Notes under the pieces: generated by a model | Told to the model about the DNA's origin: nothing | What the model saw: the letters and a program-made list of their open reading frames with translations, nothing else | Databases searched by the model: none | Program-made: the position numbers and the translations under genes | Assembly (NCBI GenBank): GCA_014058105.1 | Contig: JACGCM010002112.1 | Span: forward strand, 868,001 to 932,000 | Reading direction: 5' to 3' | DNA: 64,000 nt | Source: Kingdonia uniflora | Taxonomy: Eukaryota > Streptophyta > Magnoliopsida > Ranunculales > Circaeasteraceae | In this document: positions 42,700 to 54,700 of the stretch, in pieces | How positions within the stretch are numbered: the stretch's first letter is position 1 | How the letters are laid out: each line of letters begins with the position of its first letter

Positions 42700-43268
42700 G
42701 TATGTTGTCCAATTCTTGGTTAGGCAAAGCATTTTGGGCTGAGGCTTTGACATATGCATGCTACTTCATTAATAGGTTACCTTCGGCTGTAATTGAGGGT
42801 AAGACACCAATAGAAGCTTGGTCGTGAGAACCTGCTGTAAATTATGGTAATCTTCATATATTTGGGTGTCCGACATACTATCATGTCAAAGATGGTAAGT
42901 TGGATCCACGAGCAAGGAAGGCCATTTTTTTAGGCAAGAAGAAAGGCGTGAAAGGCTAAAAGTTATGGGATACAAGAGACTGAAAGATCATTCTAAGCTG
43001 GGATGTCACTTTTGATGAAACTTCTATGATGAAGTTACATGTCTCTAAGCTTATAGAGAAGATGACAAACGAGGTATTACAGCGGGAGAAGATTGATACG
43101 TCTTTATTTTGGCCAGAGAGTTCCGTACTAAAGAAGGTGTCATCTACCGCTGTGACAACGGGTGATGAGCCATTAGTTCTTGGTCCAAATGAAAAAGACC
43201 CAGATGATGGTAGAGTATTTTGTAGTACGAAAGAGGAGACTCCGGTTGTGGTAGACCATCCAGATAAT
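42700..43268 (+). pseudogene. copia C1 integrase C-terminal part, resumed after nested insertion
   Basis: Directly continues the frame left at 25862: the core end (MLSNSWLGKAFWAEALTYA, INRLPSAVIEGKTP), then FGCPTYYHVKDGKLDPRA and the GKKKGVKG and WDTRD blocks typical of copia integrase C termini, then a linker towards reverse transcriptase. In-frame stops at 42827-42829, near 42958 and near 42985. The frame is lost at the inverted junction near 43268. Confidence 0.85.
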
Positions 43269-43299
43269 ACATGTTGTCACTTCTTTTTTGGCCCTTCAA

Positions 43300-44478
43300 T
43301 ACAACCATGGCTCCCTTAAGAACCCTCTTCACCCCATTCTAATACAAAACCTTGTAGCCTTTCGCTTCTAGTAAACCCGTCGAGATAATGTTCTTCCTCA
43401 TCGTCAGAATATACCAAACATATCAATCTCTTTAACCAACCCATTGTGCAACTTTAGACGAATGGTCCTTCCAGCTTCTTCAAACTAGAAAAACAACCTC
43501 TTTCGGGACAAATGTGATAAGTAGCACCCAAATCCAAAATCTATTCTTTTGAATCAATAACACATGCAGTAGATGATATAGTCAAAGAGAAATTAGAATC
43601 ATTACCTCCATTCCCGATTTTCCCCCTTTGTTCTTCTTAAGAAGCGCAGAACATTCATTTTTCCAATGACCCGTTTCCTTACAAAATGCACATTGGTCTT
43701 TTCCCAAGTTGCAATTTACTCCGTGACCTTTCGACTTTGATCGATGGTTACTACCACTCAACTTCTTTTGATCTGAAGACCTCCCTCAAGTGATCAATAC
43801 CTCAGATGTTAACTCCTCGAACTCACGTTTTTCCTTCCTCCAATACTCATGGTTTACAACTGCTGTAGTCACATCTGAGTATTATAATAAACTCTTCCTG
43901 TACGTTATCGTCGTAATAAAATGCTTAAACTCTTTGGGGAACGAGTTCAAGAACAAAAGTGCTTTGTCTTTATCACCAATACTTTCCTCTAGATTCGTCA
44001 AGTCGGCTAATAACTTGGTAAAATCATTCAAGTGCTCCAATATAGAAATCCATTGTCTCATCGTGAAGCGATATAACTTCCTCTTCAAATAGTGTCGGAT
44101 TTGGATACACTTCATCAAATACTTCTCCTCTAGAATCCTCTAAATTTCCTTTGCCGAGGTTTCGTTTATTACAAAGTATTTTATATCTTGAGCAAGATAC
44201 GAGTGGATTTGACCACAAGCCATCTTATTCATCTTCTTCCAAACACTCTCATTTACCTTATTCGGTTTATCCTTCAATACTTCATCTAAGTCTAGTTGAC
44301 TTAGCGCATCAATAACCTCGCATCGCCACATGCCGAAGTTAGTGGTGCCGTTAAATTTCTCAACTTCAATCTTTACATTGTTGAGCACCACCGTTGTATT
44401 CCGTTTAAGGGTTGAGAAACTAGATACCATTGAAGAACTAGTTTCATCTCTTTCTACCATGGTTCCCCCAATTTTCAT
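43300..44478 (-). pseudogene. copia C2 gag and protease, broken
   Basis: gag begins near 44478 (GGTMVERDETSSSM), runs through KFNGTTNFGMWRCEVIDAL to 44140, and shifts frame before the block at 44118-43882 (EHLNDFTKLLADLTNLE, LLFLNSFPKEFKHF). The zinc knuckle is intact here: CAFCKETGHWKNEC near 43690-43650. The protease site reads DLGATYHIC (D-S-G-A expected). Several stops. Confidence 0.8.
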
Positions 44479-44576
44479 ATACTAACTGAAATTAAAAATC
44501 CAAATGAACTCGAGATAAGTCGACGTTACCTCAATTTTGCACACGACCGAAAAACCAACCTTGCTTTGATACCAAT

Positions 44577-45067
44577 TGTTGAGTCACAAGTCGAGAAAGC
44601 CAAACTCTAATTTGATTTGGTTAGCAACAAACAAGCAATAATCTAAAGGAATGCACAATAATAATCACACACAAGGTTTAAGGTGGTTCGGCAATTGCCT
44701 ACATCCACCGTATAAGAGAGAGAGAGAGAGAGAGCGAGAGTTTATTCATGATCCAATGTTACAATCTCCTAATCAATTTGAGGTTTCACTCACAAGATTT
44801 CCTCTCCAAAAGATTATACCAAGGGTGACTCAAAAAATCCCTAGGTCTCCCTTATATACTCGAATAATTCGAGACGATCTAATGGCTCAAACAAAACTCA
44901 AAATTGAGTTTTTCTGATGTCTGTTCGAACAAACAAATTTTATGTTTAAACATACCCCTTTTTATTCGAACAAAAACAAGGTCTATTTGAAGAATCAAAG
45001 TTTTGGGTGGTTTTATTCGAACATACCCAAAGTCTATTCGAACAGAAAATAGAGCAACCTCACAACA
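44577..45067 (-). repeat. 5' LTR of copia C2
   Basis: 491 bp, TGTT...AACA in minus orientation, with TATA box (gtatataaggg) and a (GA)n tract (44713-44743) absent from the C1 LTR. Longer than C1's LTR partly because of extra copies of a ttcgaata-containing motif near 44930-45050. Confidence 0.82.
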
Positions 45068-45356
45068 TTATATAAGGGCATGTTCCTTGGTCTCGACCTA
45101 AAAGTACTAGGCAATGTCTATGCACATTCAAAACTAATAAAAAATATAAGAATTGTTGAGAGCAAAAGCTTAGTCGGACTATACTCCAAACACATCAACC
45201 TTATCAAATTAATATGAAATGACACGACTATCAGAAAATTATAGAGAGGAAGTCAAAGTGAAACATGTCCCATGACTTAGCCGTTAAAAAGACTTATCAT
45301 AACTATTTAAAAGTTTCTCCCACGAATCCAGGAAATTGCGGTAATTAACGAGTTCG
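45068..45356. other. spacer, nothing recognised
   Basis: AT-rich sequence between the copia C2 LTR and the MITE-like element. No frame or repeat with support. Confidence 0.4.
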
Positions 45357-46378
45357 GATTTGCCAACCCTCCGTTAAGGAGGGTTGTCACAACCCTCTCT
45401 CTCATTGGCTCGAGACTTAATAGAAGGTTAATAAATAAGTTGATTTTATTTAAAGTCTAAATATTTTAGATTCTCCACAAAAAATGCTCCCTTTTCTCGA
45501 TTCTTCCCCTCTCTCTCTCTCCTCTCTTTCACGAACATTAGTCATGTTCCCCTTAGTTTAACGTTTATCTCTCTTTCAACTACTGAGAATAAAATAATAA
45601 TAGTAGTAGAAGTAAAAATATAACTTAAGTTACTTCTCCTGAAATTAAACTCTCTAATGCCGTAAGATTTATTAATATTAGATATTCGACTTTAAGTAAA
45701 CCATGTAGAATATAACTTACAGTCTAGTTAAAACTTGTATACTGTCATACAATAACCATTGCAATGTTATCACAGGTCCTACAAGCACAACTTGAATGGG
45801 AAGACTTCTAGTAAACAGATTGAAAACCTAAATATTTTTTATGGCTTGCACATGTTGAAGCTAACCCAACTAAATTTACATAATTCTCCACTTTTGCGAA
45901 GAGCTTGGTAATCTATATAGTATAAATCATTAAATTAGCATGAATAATTTAAACAGGTCTGCCTTAAGGAATTTAGCATGGGTAATTTATACAGGTCTAC
46001 CTAGAATCAAACGAAATAAACTTAAAAAAAAATTATTCATCTCTGTGAGTTTAAACAATTGATCTTTATGCAACTAATTATGATTACAAACTTTCTTAAT
46101 TATGGCTGCAGGGTATAGATCCTTTATTGTTAATACAATTATTTTTTGTTAAAGGAAAAATTACAGCAAGAAAAAGTAGAGAGAAAGACGTTAAACTAAG
46201 GGGCACAAGACTTACGTTCAGGAAAGAGAGGAAAAAGTGAGAGAAGGGAACAATTTTTGTGGAGAATTTAAAATATATACTTTAAATAAAATCAAATTAT
46301 TTATTAACCCTCTGTTAAGTCTCTAGCCAATGAGAGAGAGGGTTGTGAAAACCCTTCGTTAAGGAGGGTTGGCAAATC
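45357..46378. mobile_element. MITE-like element with long inverted repeats
   Basis: Terminal inverted repeats of about 230-240 bp start ggatttgccaaccctcc at the left and mirror it at 46378. Shared blocks include cacaaccctctctctcattggct and ttaataaataa.ttgattttattt. The ~550-bp centre is AT-rich without coding sequence. The immediate flanks (gttc / ggaa) do not give a clear duplication. Non-autonomous; superfamily uncertain (long TIRs suggest MULE-type). Confidence 0.7.
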
Positions 46379-46383
46379 CGGAA

Positions 46384-46545
46384 AAGGAAAAATTGCAGCA
46401 AGAAAAAGTAGAGAGAGAGAGAGAGACATTAAATCGAGGGGTACAATACTTATATTCGGGAAAGAGAGGAGAAAGAGAGAGGAAGAGGCGAGAGAAAGGA
46501 ACAATTTCTGTTGAGAATCTAAAATATTTACTTTAAATAAAATTT
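46384..46545. repeat. partial second copy of the same MITE-like arm
   Basis: 46384-46545 repeats, with changes, the inner part of the right arm at about 46155-46300 (aaggaaaaatt.cagcaagaaaaagtagagag, ttcaggaaagagagg). So a truncated older copy lies directly beside the complete one. Confidence 0.65.
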
Positions 46546-46564
46546 ATTAGTAATAATCTACTAT

Positions 46565-46854
46565 GGAAGGATTACCAGTTCTATATCTTAGATCAATTGA
46601 GAGAGAGAAGATTCTTTATTGATAATCTGGAGAACTGTAGAAATGTACGAAATACAATATGAGATAACCCTATTGAATAAGGTACCTAACAATCTCAAAC
46701 TCTCCCCATAACCCTAAATGCCTATGGGCTTTGTTAGGAGTCCAATAAGACACTCTAACCCAGTTAGGTTCCTAACTTGGGCTTGGACCCAACTCCTAAT
46801 ATTCTTCTTTGGGGTGTTCCATACCAGGACGACTTGCCTCACCAAAACCTCTAC
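46565..46854 (-). repeat. part of the 3' LTR of copia C3
   Basis: In minus orientation: GGTAGAGGTTTTGGTGAGGC, a TTGGGTCCAAGCCCAAG palindrome, a polyadenylation-like AATAAAG near 46615, and an end near TTCCA. Its left boundary (tgg at 46565) is inferred from the change in sequence. Confidence 0.55.
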
Positions 46855-47264
46855 CTATACTACGTGAAAAATGGCTGTTAGCGACGAATATAACGGTCGT
46901 TATTGCCTGATTAACGACTTATATTATGTCGCTAATAACTATCGTACAAAACGGAGTCGTTATTGTAACCGACAGTTATAAATGTCATTTTTTTACAACA
47001 TATAAATATGTCGTTCTTTATAAAAATACGACGCTTATAAATGTTGTTCTTTTGGTCATTTCAAGGAGACAAAAGTCGTTTAATTTTAACATTAATGACA
47101 AATATATATGTCGTGCTTTTTAAATAAAATACGATAGTAATAAGTGTCATTATCTACAAAATGACTATTTCACTATAAAATTCTCAACATATACATTTGT
47201 TGCTAAACTTTAAAATTCCAATTTGTTTTGTTAAACAAAAATTAGTAAAAAAATTATTGCCCTG

Positions 47265-47335
47265 GACTAGATGGATTTGAACCATCTTCCTCTCAAAGAT
47301 TTTGAGCGCTCTATCCATTTTGAGCTTTTAGTCCA
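47265..47335 (-). other. tRNA-like sequence inside the CACTA element
   Basis: The minus strand gives 71 nt with a pairing acceptor stem (GGACTA / TAGTCC), a D arm (GCTC...GAGC) and a T arm with GGTTCAAATCC. The anticodon arm (CTCAAAATCTTTGAG) is short and lacks a normal loop with U33, so it is a tRNA relic at best, perhaps SINE- or organelle-derived. Confidence 0.35.
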
Positions 47336-50300
47336 TTAAACATTAGCAAAATATTCAACAAGTTATACTCGAAAATTAAGCATTATTTACCTCTCATGAT
47401 TGAAACCACTAGCAATGAAGCCATAATGTACAGCACCAATTTTAGTGTCCACATGTTGAAGCGAAGCTCTGAACTACTTATGGTTTAAACCGTATTGAAA
47501 GATATGCATAAGGACAAAAACCATAGAAAGTGGGACTCAAATTAGTATGGCAAAAATGTTGGATTCAAATAGTTAAACACAAAGAAGACAAGTTCTCATT
47601 CACCGAAAACCCAGTATCTATAAACTTAAATAACTAATTTCAATGGTCTACTAGCATAAAACGCTTCCCCAATAACCCATAGGAAACAAAAAACAATGTC
47701 CGAAATAAACACTTGAGTAGAACATTGAAATATCTTTAAGGGATAGTTACATAAAGCTCACCTCCAGACCACCCATCTTGTAAGATAATCTCTTCACATG
47801 CCCTAACCTAGCAATATCTCATCTTTCAATTGGTTCTCGTACCAGACTTTGCAAACATGGTAAAGTTGTCGCGGCTCACTCCACCATTAGTAAGGGCAAT
47901 TGCCATCATAACTGCAGCTTCCATAACCCATTATAGAAGATTCCACATAAAACTGAGAAACTTCAAGAATTTGTTCTCCTGCAGACAACAAAAAAGTAAG
48001 TATGATAACAAAGGGTAGAAGTCATATTATCGTGTATCCTTGTTAAAATAACTATAACTCAAATACTTGAATTAATTTAGTTCAAATATTTAAATTAATT
48101 CCAATACAAAAACGTATATGTAGGATTCATAGAGTTCTCCCACTAGATCAACTTCTGTGCCCATTTAAGAAGAAAATGCAACTTGACTCTAACCCAAGTG
48201 ATTCTTACTGGATTTTCTTCAAGCTTATTTAGCCCAAATAAGCTTTAAACGAGTTTCAACATCTTCTGATGAGAGTCCTTCACGGGATGTTCTCAGCAAC
48301 TCAAAAACTTCTTCCAATAGTAAGCGTTCTTATTAACCAAATTTATTGTCAGCATTTTAGCACCATGAGTCGAGAATTATAATAAATACCTGAGACCTTT
48401 CTGTGCTACAATGCTTACCAGATCAATTGCATCTCTATTGAAATTCTCGGGACCAAGCAACAGTTTCTCCAGATCATCATTCATGATTTATCATAAGATT
48501 AAAGATTAAGGCTTAATAATCTCTCTTAAGGTAATCAAGTAAGTGCTAACACAACTGCATCATGTAAAACATTCAGTTAATTAAATAAGAGAAGTACCAA
48601 ATTGTTTATGATAATAAGAACTTGATAACAGTTGGAAGTGAAACCAATGCTGCAGCACATAGAAATATAAATAAAATAAAAGTATAAAACATATAAAAGC
48701 GACAATTTTCATTATGATAAATATACACATATAGACATGTGAGTAATAAACTAAGAATAATGTATGTCTTATGACGTCCAATAACCAAATTCAATCCCAT
48801 AAGATTATGACTCATCTGTAACTGCACATACTATACTCCAGTTAATTATAAGCGCTATGAATGAGTGCAATAAATATAGGTAAAGACAGTTTCACATTGC
48901 CTCTATAAAATTAATTTTTCCCGTCACATAATCTTCATAGAAATACTTATATCTACTCCTTCTTGTTTGCAAAAAGTAAGCAAATTTATTAAGATACATG
49001 TCCTACAGTATTAAAAGTAAAGAATCAAAAGCTTGTAAACATGCCTACAAAGATATAAGAATATTAATAGCAACAAAACACAATCAATAGATAAAGTACA
49101 TAAGTAACATAAACTAGGATACTATCTTGGTAATCTAATGCTAATTATTTTTTTGTACGATCTACAACAAAAATATTTGGCCTGAGATTGGTCTACATTG
49201 TGTTTCAAACATGATCAGAATGATTTTCATACTATACAACATAGTAATTAAACCTATTGTCCTCCGAATCTTTGTCAATTTACGACCTCTACTAAAAGGT
49301 TGATTCTATGTTAGGTTTCACTGTGTGGATTTTAAGAAGCTCTTCTATCCAGTAAGTACATAGTAAAGCTCCACAGATTTTAAGAAATTATTGTATCCAG
49401 TAAATAAATAGTAAAGCTCCACAAGTCAAAATAGTTGGTTCTAATCTAGTTCACTGTCTTAAATTTTATATGTAACAAAATATACAAAAGAGGAACTTTC
49501 AGCTATAATGTGATGCTAAATTCTAAATAAGCTATAGTAATAATTCCTTTAACCTATTAAAAATTAGAATCCCCATTTACATATAAGAACGACTATATGG
49601 TAACATAATGAATTCTTCCTTATGTGCAGATATGATCTCCTTTACTTCATTTTATTTATCCAACCGAAAATTAGTAATACAAACTGGTAGGCACTTTCAA
49701 TATTACAGTCCATGAGAAACACCAAACATGTAGAACAACAACAATAAATTTTAGTATTCTAATCAGTAATGATATTATGGATGCATCCCTTCTCATAAGT
49801 CCGACTATCATAATTATGGAAAGGATATTTACTATAATAGAGATAGTTACAACCACAATATATATGTTGACCTCATAAAATGCTACAGTAAGTAAGTCTT
49901 TTCTAATGAATTGAACAAAGTAAAGATAGTTCATCAACTATTCATAAAAAATTCAAACTGTGCTAGATACACAAACATTTAGGATAAACTTAAAATACAC
50001 GCTACTTAATGAAGCAGTAAAGAGCTTCTCTTCAATTTGAAAATTATAAATCCATCCATAAGACATACCACACATAAAGATTAGTAATGATATCAGAAGC
50101 TTGTAAAGAATACTCATATGGCATAGAAAACATAAGATGGAAGAGAAATCAATATCCTAAGATTTCAAGTACCCACTTTCATTGAAATTATATTTTTGCT
50201 TGAATTAATCCTAGAAATTGAGCAATGAATTATTTTCACCGCTGATAATAAGATTAACAAGTCGGCAGTACCAGGAAGCTCCCATTTCAATAACCCAGAA

Positions 50301-51250
50301 AGGATAAGTTGCATTAACAGAAAGGACACGTAACTTTTGATTAGATTAGAAAACCAAAATACAAACAAAATAAACTATTGATTCAAATAAACTTAAGACA
50401 TACATAAAAGGGAAGAACACAGTTAGGGAACACTTTGGAGCATTATGATCATTAGCTTTCCTCGACTTTGGAGCTGATTATGTTTACCTTCTTCCAACTA
50501 AAATTTGCACAAAACAGTACATAATTACCCAATTCATCAAGACGACTAACGAGAAACAAAGTACTTAAAAAATGATGTCAAAAAGTTACCTTTGAAATGG
50601 TTTCCTAGCTTCTGCCACCCTTTCAACTTCTGAAAATTAATAAGAACCTTAATTGTAATAGAATTTGGGGATTTCATACATGAACCCTAACTTTAGAAGT
50701 TGGGGGTTTTCACAAAAGAAGCATGACTTGAGAAATTTTAGATTTTTGCATAGAACCAACATTCAAAACAAATTAATACCTAAGTTAAACTCGATCACAG
50801 AATCACCTTGAATATCATTCTGATACTAATCATTGAAAAATCAACCGACTCCATACCAACAACACAGAAAACTAAAATTAAGACCAATTTTAGATGAAAT
50901 AGGAACATATTTGAGACAATATTAGGCGGGTTTTAGTTACCATTTTGTTAAAGCGCTTCCATCGTCATCGACCCTTTTTGGTGTTCTCAACAGGTTGGTC
51001 TTCGAAGATGCTTTCGCTGGGTGTAATAGAAAGAGAGAGTACTTTCGATATTGATGGGTCATAAAGAAATTATTTATAGGTAATCGAGAAGAAAGAGGGA
51101 TTTTTTTGAGTGAACGAGAGAAGATTGAATATAATATCTACAAAGCCATCTTCAATTCCAGGAGAAAGAAAGGGAGAGATAAAGGGCAAGAAGGAGGATA
51201 TTCCCCGCAGGATTTAGGTAGAAAGGGATAGAAAGAAGGGAGAAAGAGAA
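47336..51250. other. CACTA interior, no gene seen
   Basis: AT-rich, short frames only. Possible splice-like pieces near 47830-47980 (an Ala/Thr-rich frame) and 50960-51010 could be degraded captured exons, but no protein could be recognised. Confidence 0.4.
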
Positions 51251-51719
51251 CAAAAAGTGACTTTGAAAAAAGTCATCTCAAAAGACAACTACAATAACGA
51301 CATATTAAACTGTCATAAACTAATTCAACATTGAATGATATATGTGTTGTAATTTTGAAACCAATTTTTTATGAAGTATGACACATATATTGATTCTCAA
51401 CATATATATCTATTGAGAATTTCATTGGTTTAGCAACATATATAATAGTAGTTAATGGTTGTGCACAAATGTCGTTAATCACTCATTTTCACGTAGTGCT
51501 AGCAAAACCCCCTTGGACAAAAAGTTGTGCAGGGAAAGAGTAAAATTATATGCACTGTATGGGTTGTGGACGTATATACGTTGCCTCATTAAAACCTCCA
51601 ATCAGTAAAACCTCCTAGAATAAAAACTGCACTATCAGGAAAAAATGTATAATACGCATGTGTCCACGTCAGGCTGGGACTACTCCCCCTGACGTCAATC
51701 TCCCTGAGATATATCTTTA

Positions 51720-54700
51720 TGAGATATTGATAAGTAAATCTTCTGCATGCCAATTTCATGTACTAGCTGCTTAAACGTAAGTGGTATAATAGTCTTTGTG
51801 AATAGATTTGCAAAAATATCTTCAAAAATATCTTGAATAATGCCAATCTCATTCGCCTTTTATAATTCATAAGGATGGAATGATTTCTGTGAAATGTGTT
51901 TCATTCTGTCACCATTGACTTGAATAATACAAGCTTTCTTGTCATCATGCATAGTCGATGATTTATCTTGAATAGAACACGTTACAACTTTGATTTATGA
52001 GATGTATCTTGGAGCGCAACTATCATTCTCTGCCAGCTTCATGAAGTGCAAGAATCTATGTGGTTCGAGGTGTAGTTACCGCCGTCTGCTTCATCGATCT
52101 CCAAGAATCTTTATGTATCCCCGTACATAAATACATATTCCATTTGACAATGGCCTCTATGTGGGTATAAGTAGTATTCTGTATCGGTATACTCTATACC
52201 TTTACATTTACCATTTCTAGTAGAACAAACCCCAGTCTTTTATACCGATAAGATACCTCAGAATGTGCTTGATTTCAATCCAGTGTATTTGGGTAGGAAC
52301 AAAACTATGGCAAGCCAAACAGTTCACTGCGAATGAGTCATTGGGTTTAGTATACTCTACTAACTATAGCAAAGCACCTCCTAGATATGGTACTACGGTC
52401 CTAGGAGTTTCTCCCCCCATTAGGATGGTGGAAGATGTCATTGTCCACACCCAAGTGATGGACGCACAATAAGCGACTTACCATCGTGTGCTACATCCAT
52501 ATCGAAGTGTTAGATAACTCTTCCGATATATATTGCTTGGTGTATGAGTATGCCACTATCAAGATGTTTGATATGCAAATCGAGACACTACTTGATTTCC
52601 CTAGGTCTTGTATTTTAAATTCCTTCCCAAGGTATTCGGTGGCTCTCGCGATCTCTCCCAGAGGTTTAATGATTTCCAAATCATTTAGTACACTGTTATG
52701 ATGACACTGAAGCTAGTTTTTATGCTTTAAATAAGAACACATAGACTGATAAGGATATTTGCAAAGTCCCCGACCTTCAAATACTCAGTCAACTTATTAT
52801 GTCTTATGGGCCCTGATTGCTTAAAGTTAACAATAAATTTTCCAGTTTTATTACGTACACACCTCGTGTGTCGGGCTTAGTTACTTTCAAAAGCTTATAT
52901 CTTCCCAAGTTAACTTTATGTATATATTCGTATCTAGTTTCCCATATAGATACGTTGTATTTACATAAGACGTATGTCTAGCTTGTCCCCGATAACTTAA
53001 CAGACTGATCAGTACTGAAATGTTATAGTGTCCATAGCCAGGTAATAAGTCACAGTACAATCGATGCCAGATCTCTTAAATATTTCCTGGGCAACTAGTC
53101 TTGCCTTGACCGAATTATCTCTCTAAGTTAATCATGTTTTCGTATCTTTCCTATTTATAACCGACATGCTCAATTGTATCATTTTGCATTATGCTAGCAT
53201 TCTGAGCTCCGCTTGGATTCCAAATGCCCACGTTGGCCAATGTATAACAACACACAGTTATTTATAATAAGTGGCTCTAAATTCTCATCCATGATGGCGA
53301 GTACAGTAGTGAATATGAATACCTTGTTGACAAATCTCTACTGAACGATCCTATATTATGCTTATTATAGACTTTTAATAAATCAAGATCTCATTATTAT
53401 CATGCGTATGTGTCACGCCGGGTTAGTCTCATAATGCATCAACTGGTCGCATAGCTATTATTGCCTCGTCAATTGGTAGTTTCATCCTCAATAAACTGAC
53501 TACACCATTAGTCATATTTGTCTCATATTCTGAATCTCCCCGACTCAGAATATTTTCTTCCAACAGTACTCCACACTAAGCACGAGCCTCATATTCGTTT
53601 ACGGCATTAATTCCCCTGGAATATTCAGTTGCGGTACAAGCTCCCTTAGAACGTTTTGTGGTGTAGGTGTATTACTTACAGGTACATACACTTACGGTAC
53701 ATCAATAGTGTCTATGAATGTATCTAGCAATTCATTTACGACCTACTGGAGATTTGTAATCTGTTAAACTTTATTGTCACCTAACTTATGTATAGGGATC
53801 TAGATGAGACAACGATAGTATTTTCCAAGACCTCTTGGAAACATCCTCAGCATTAACTATCATATCTCCCCCCAATGCTGGGAATATCATCTCATCAATG
53901 TGACAATTATCTGCCCTACAGTATATACGTCGCAAGTGGGTTTCAAATATCCAGTGATAAATGTGAATCATATCCCACATAATACAAGGCCGATGTTGAT
54001 GGTCTCATCTTCATACATTGTGGTACGATTGACACCTACACGAAACATCTAAATGTTTGTCGATGGGTGACACCGGGCTCCAACCCAGTTACTAGTCACT
54101 TTTGGGAAAAAAATTAATTAATGATTTGCTAAGGGATAAACCCTAATCAGTACTATGGGAGCAAGAATGCATATCCCATACACTAGCCGGAAGCTGTGAT
54201 CGTAATAACAGTGGCCTAGTGATTATCATAAATTACTTGATTAGGTTCTTCGCCAATCCCGAGTTAGGTATGGAATGGGGTACTCAAGATGCTCAATCAT
54301 CTATCTCGTTTAGCGGTAAAATAATCATCAAAAGCCTATAAGTCATACTCTTCCGCTCCCGTCAAGTCGCATCGATCAACTTTGATAGGTTAATCTAGGA
54401 GCAGAGCCTGCAGTCGAATAATCTAAGTGAGAAGTCGTGCTAACGTAATATTCCTATATTTTAATAATAGGCAAGCGTAAGACCATCTCCTAGATGCATC
54501 TATTATCATCATAAATATTCAAGTGGTCCACAATGTGAATAGAAAGGTCCACATGTGTCTCCATGGATGTGTTTGGAGCAAAGGCTAGAGATCTCACTCC
54601 ACCTTGGTCATACTAGGATAAATAATAGATTTTTCTTAAAAGCAATCGTTACACGTATACTCTCTGGATCTTTTCTCATTTTAAGGAAAGTTAAGATGTA

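Larger units (their letters stand above)
23353..43268 (+). mobile_element. Ty1/copia element C1, split by a nested Tat element
   Basis: LTR (23353-23752), PBS, gag, protease and the first part of integrase run to 25862. The integrase resumes at 42695 and continues to about 43268. The break falls inside the integrase frame and is flanked by gcggt on both sides (25858-25862, 42695-42699), proving a later insertion. The 3' half (reverse transcriptase, RNase H, 3' LTR) is missing: at about 43268 the sequence switches to an inverted copy of the same family. All frames carry stops or shifts. Confidence 0.88.
43269..45067 (-). mobile_element. Ty1/copia element C2, inverted relative to C1, truncated
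   Basis: Same family as C1, in opposite orientation: 5' LTR 45067-44577, PBS (minus TTGGTATCAAAGC), gag, protease, and the start of the pre-integrase segment (GAMVVLKGQKRS, DNMYYLDG) which ends at the junction near 43268. Everything downstream is missing. C2 keeps the MWRCEVIDALSQ gag segment that C1 has lost, so it is a separate copy. Confidence 0.85.
46858..51498. mobile_element. CACTA (En/Spm) element, non-autonomous, 4.64 kb
   Basis: Ends are TACTACGTGAAAA (left, first C changed to T) and the reverse complement of CACTACGTGAAAA (right), flanked by the 3-bp duplication cta (46855-46857 and 51499-51501). Subterminal regions at both ends are rich in short gtcgttat/ataacgac-type repeats in both orientations, the usual transposase-binding pattern. 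No TNP2-type transposase or other coding frame is evident in 4.6 kb of AT-rich interior. It inserted into the 3' end of copia C3. Confidence 0.85.

Noticed and set aside
43144..43332. 62-codon minus-strand frame spanning the C1/C2 junction
   Set aside because: Half is C2 pre-integrase and half is reverse-strand C1; an accidental fusion at the inverted junction, not a gene.
48581..50368. Several short hydrophobic minus-strand frames in the CACTA interior
   Set aside because: AT-rich, Phe/Ile/Tyr-rich translations without motifs; expected by chance.
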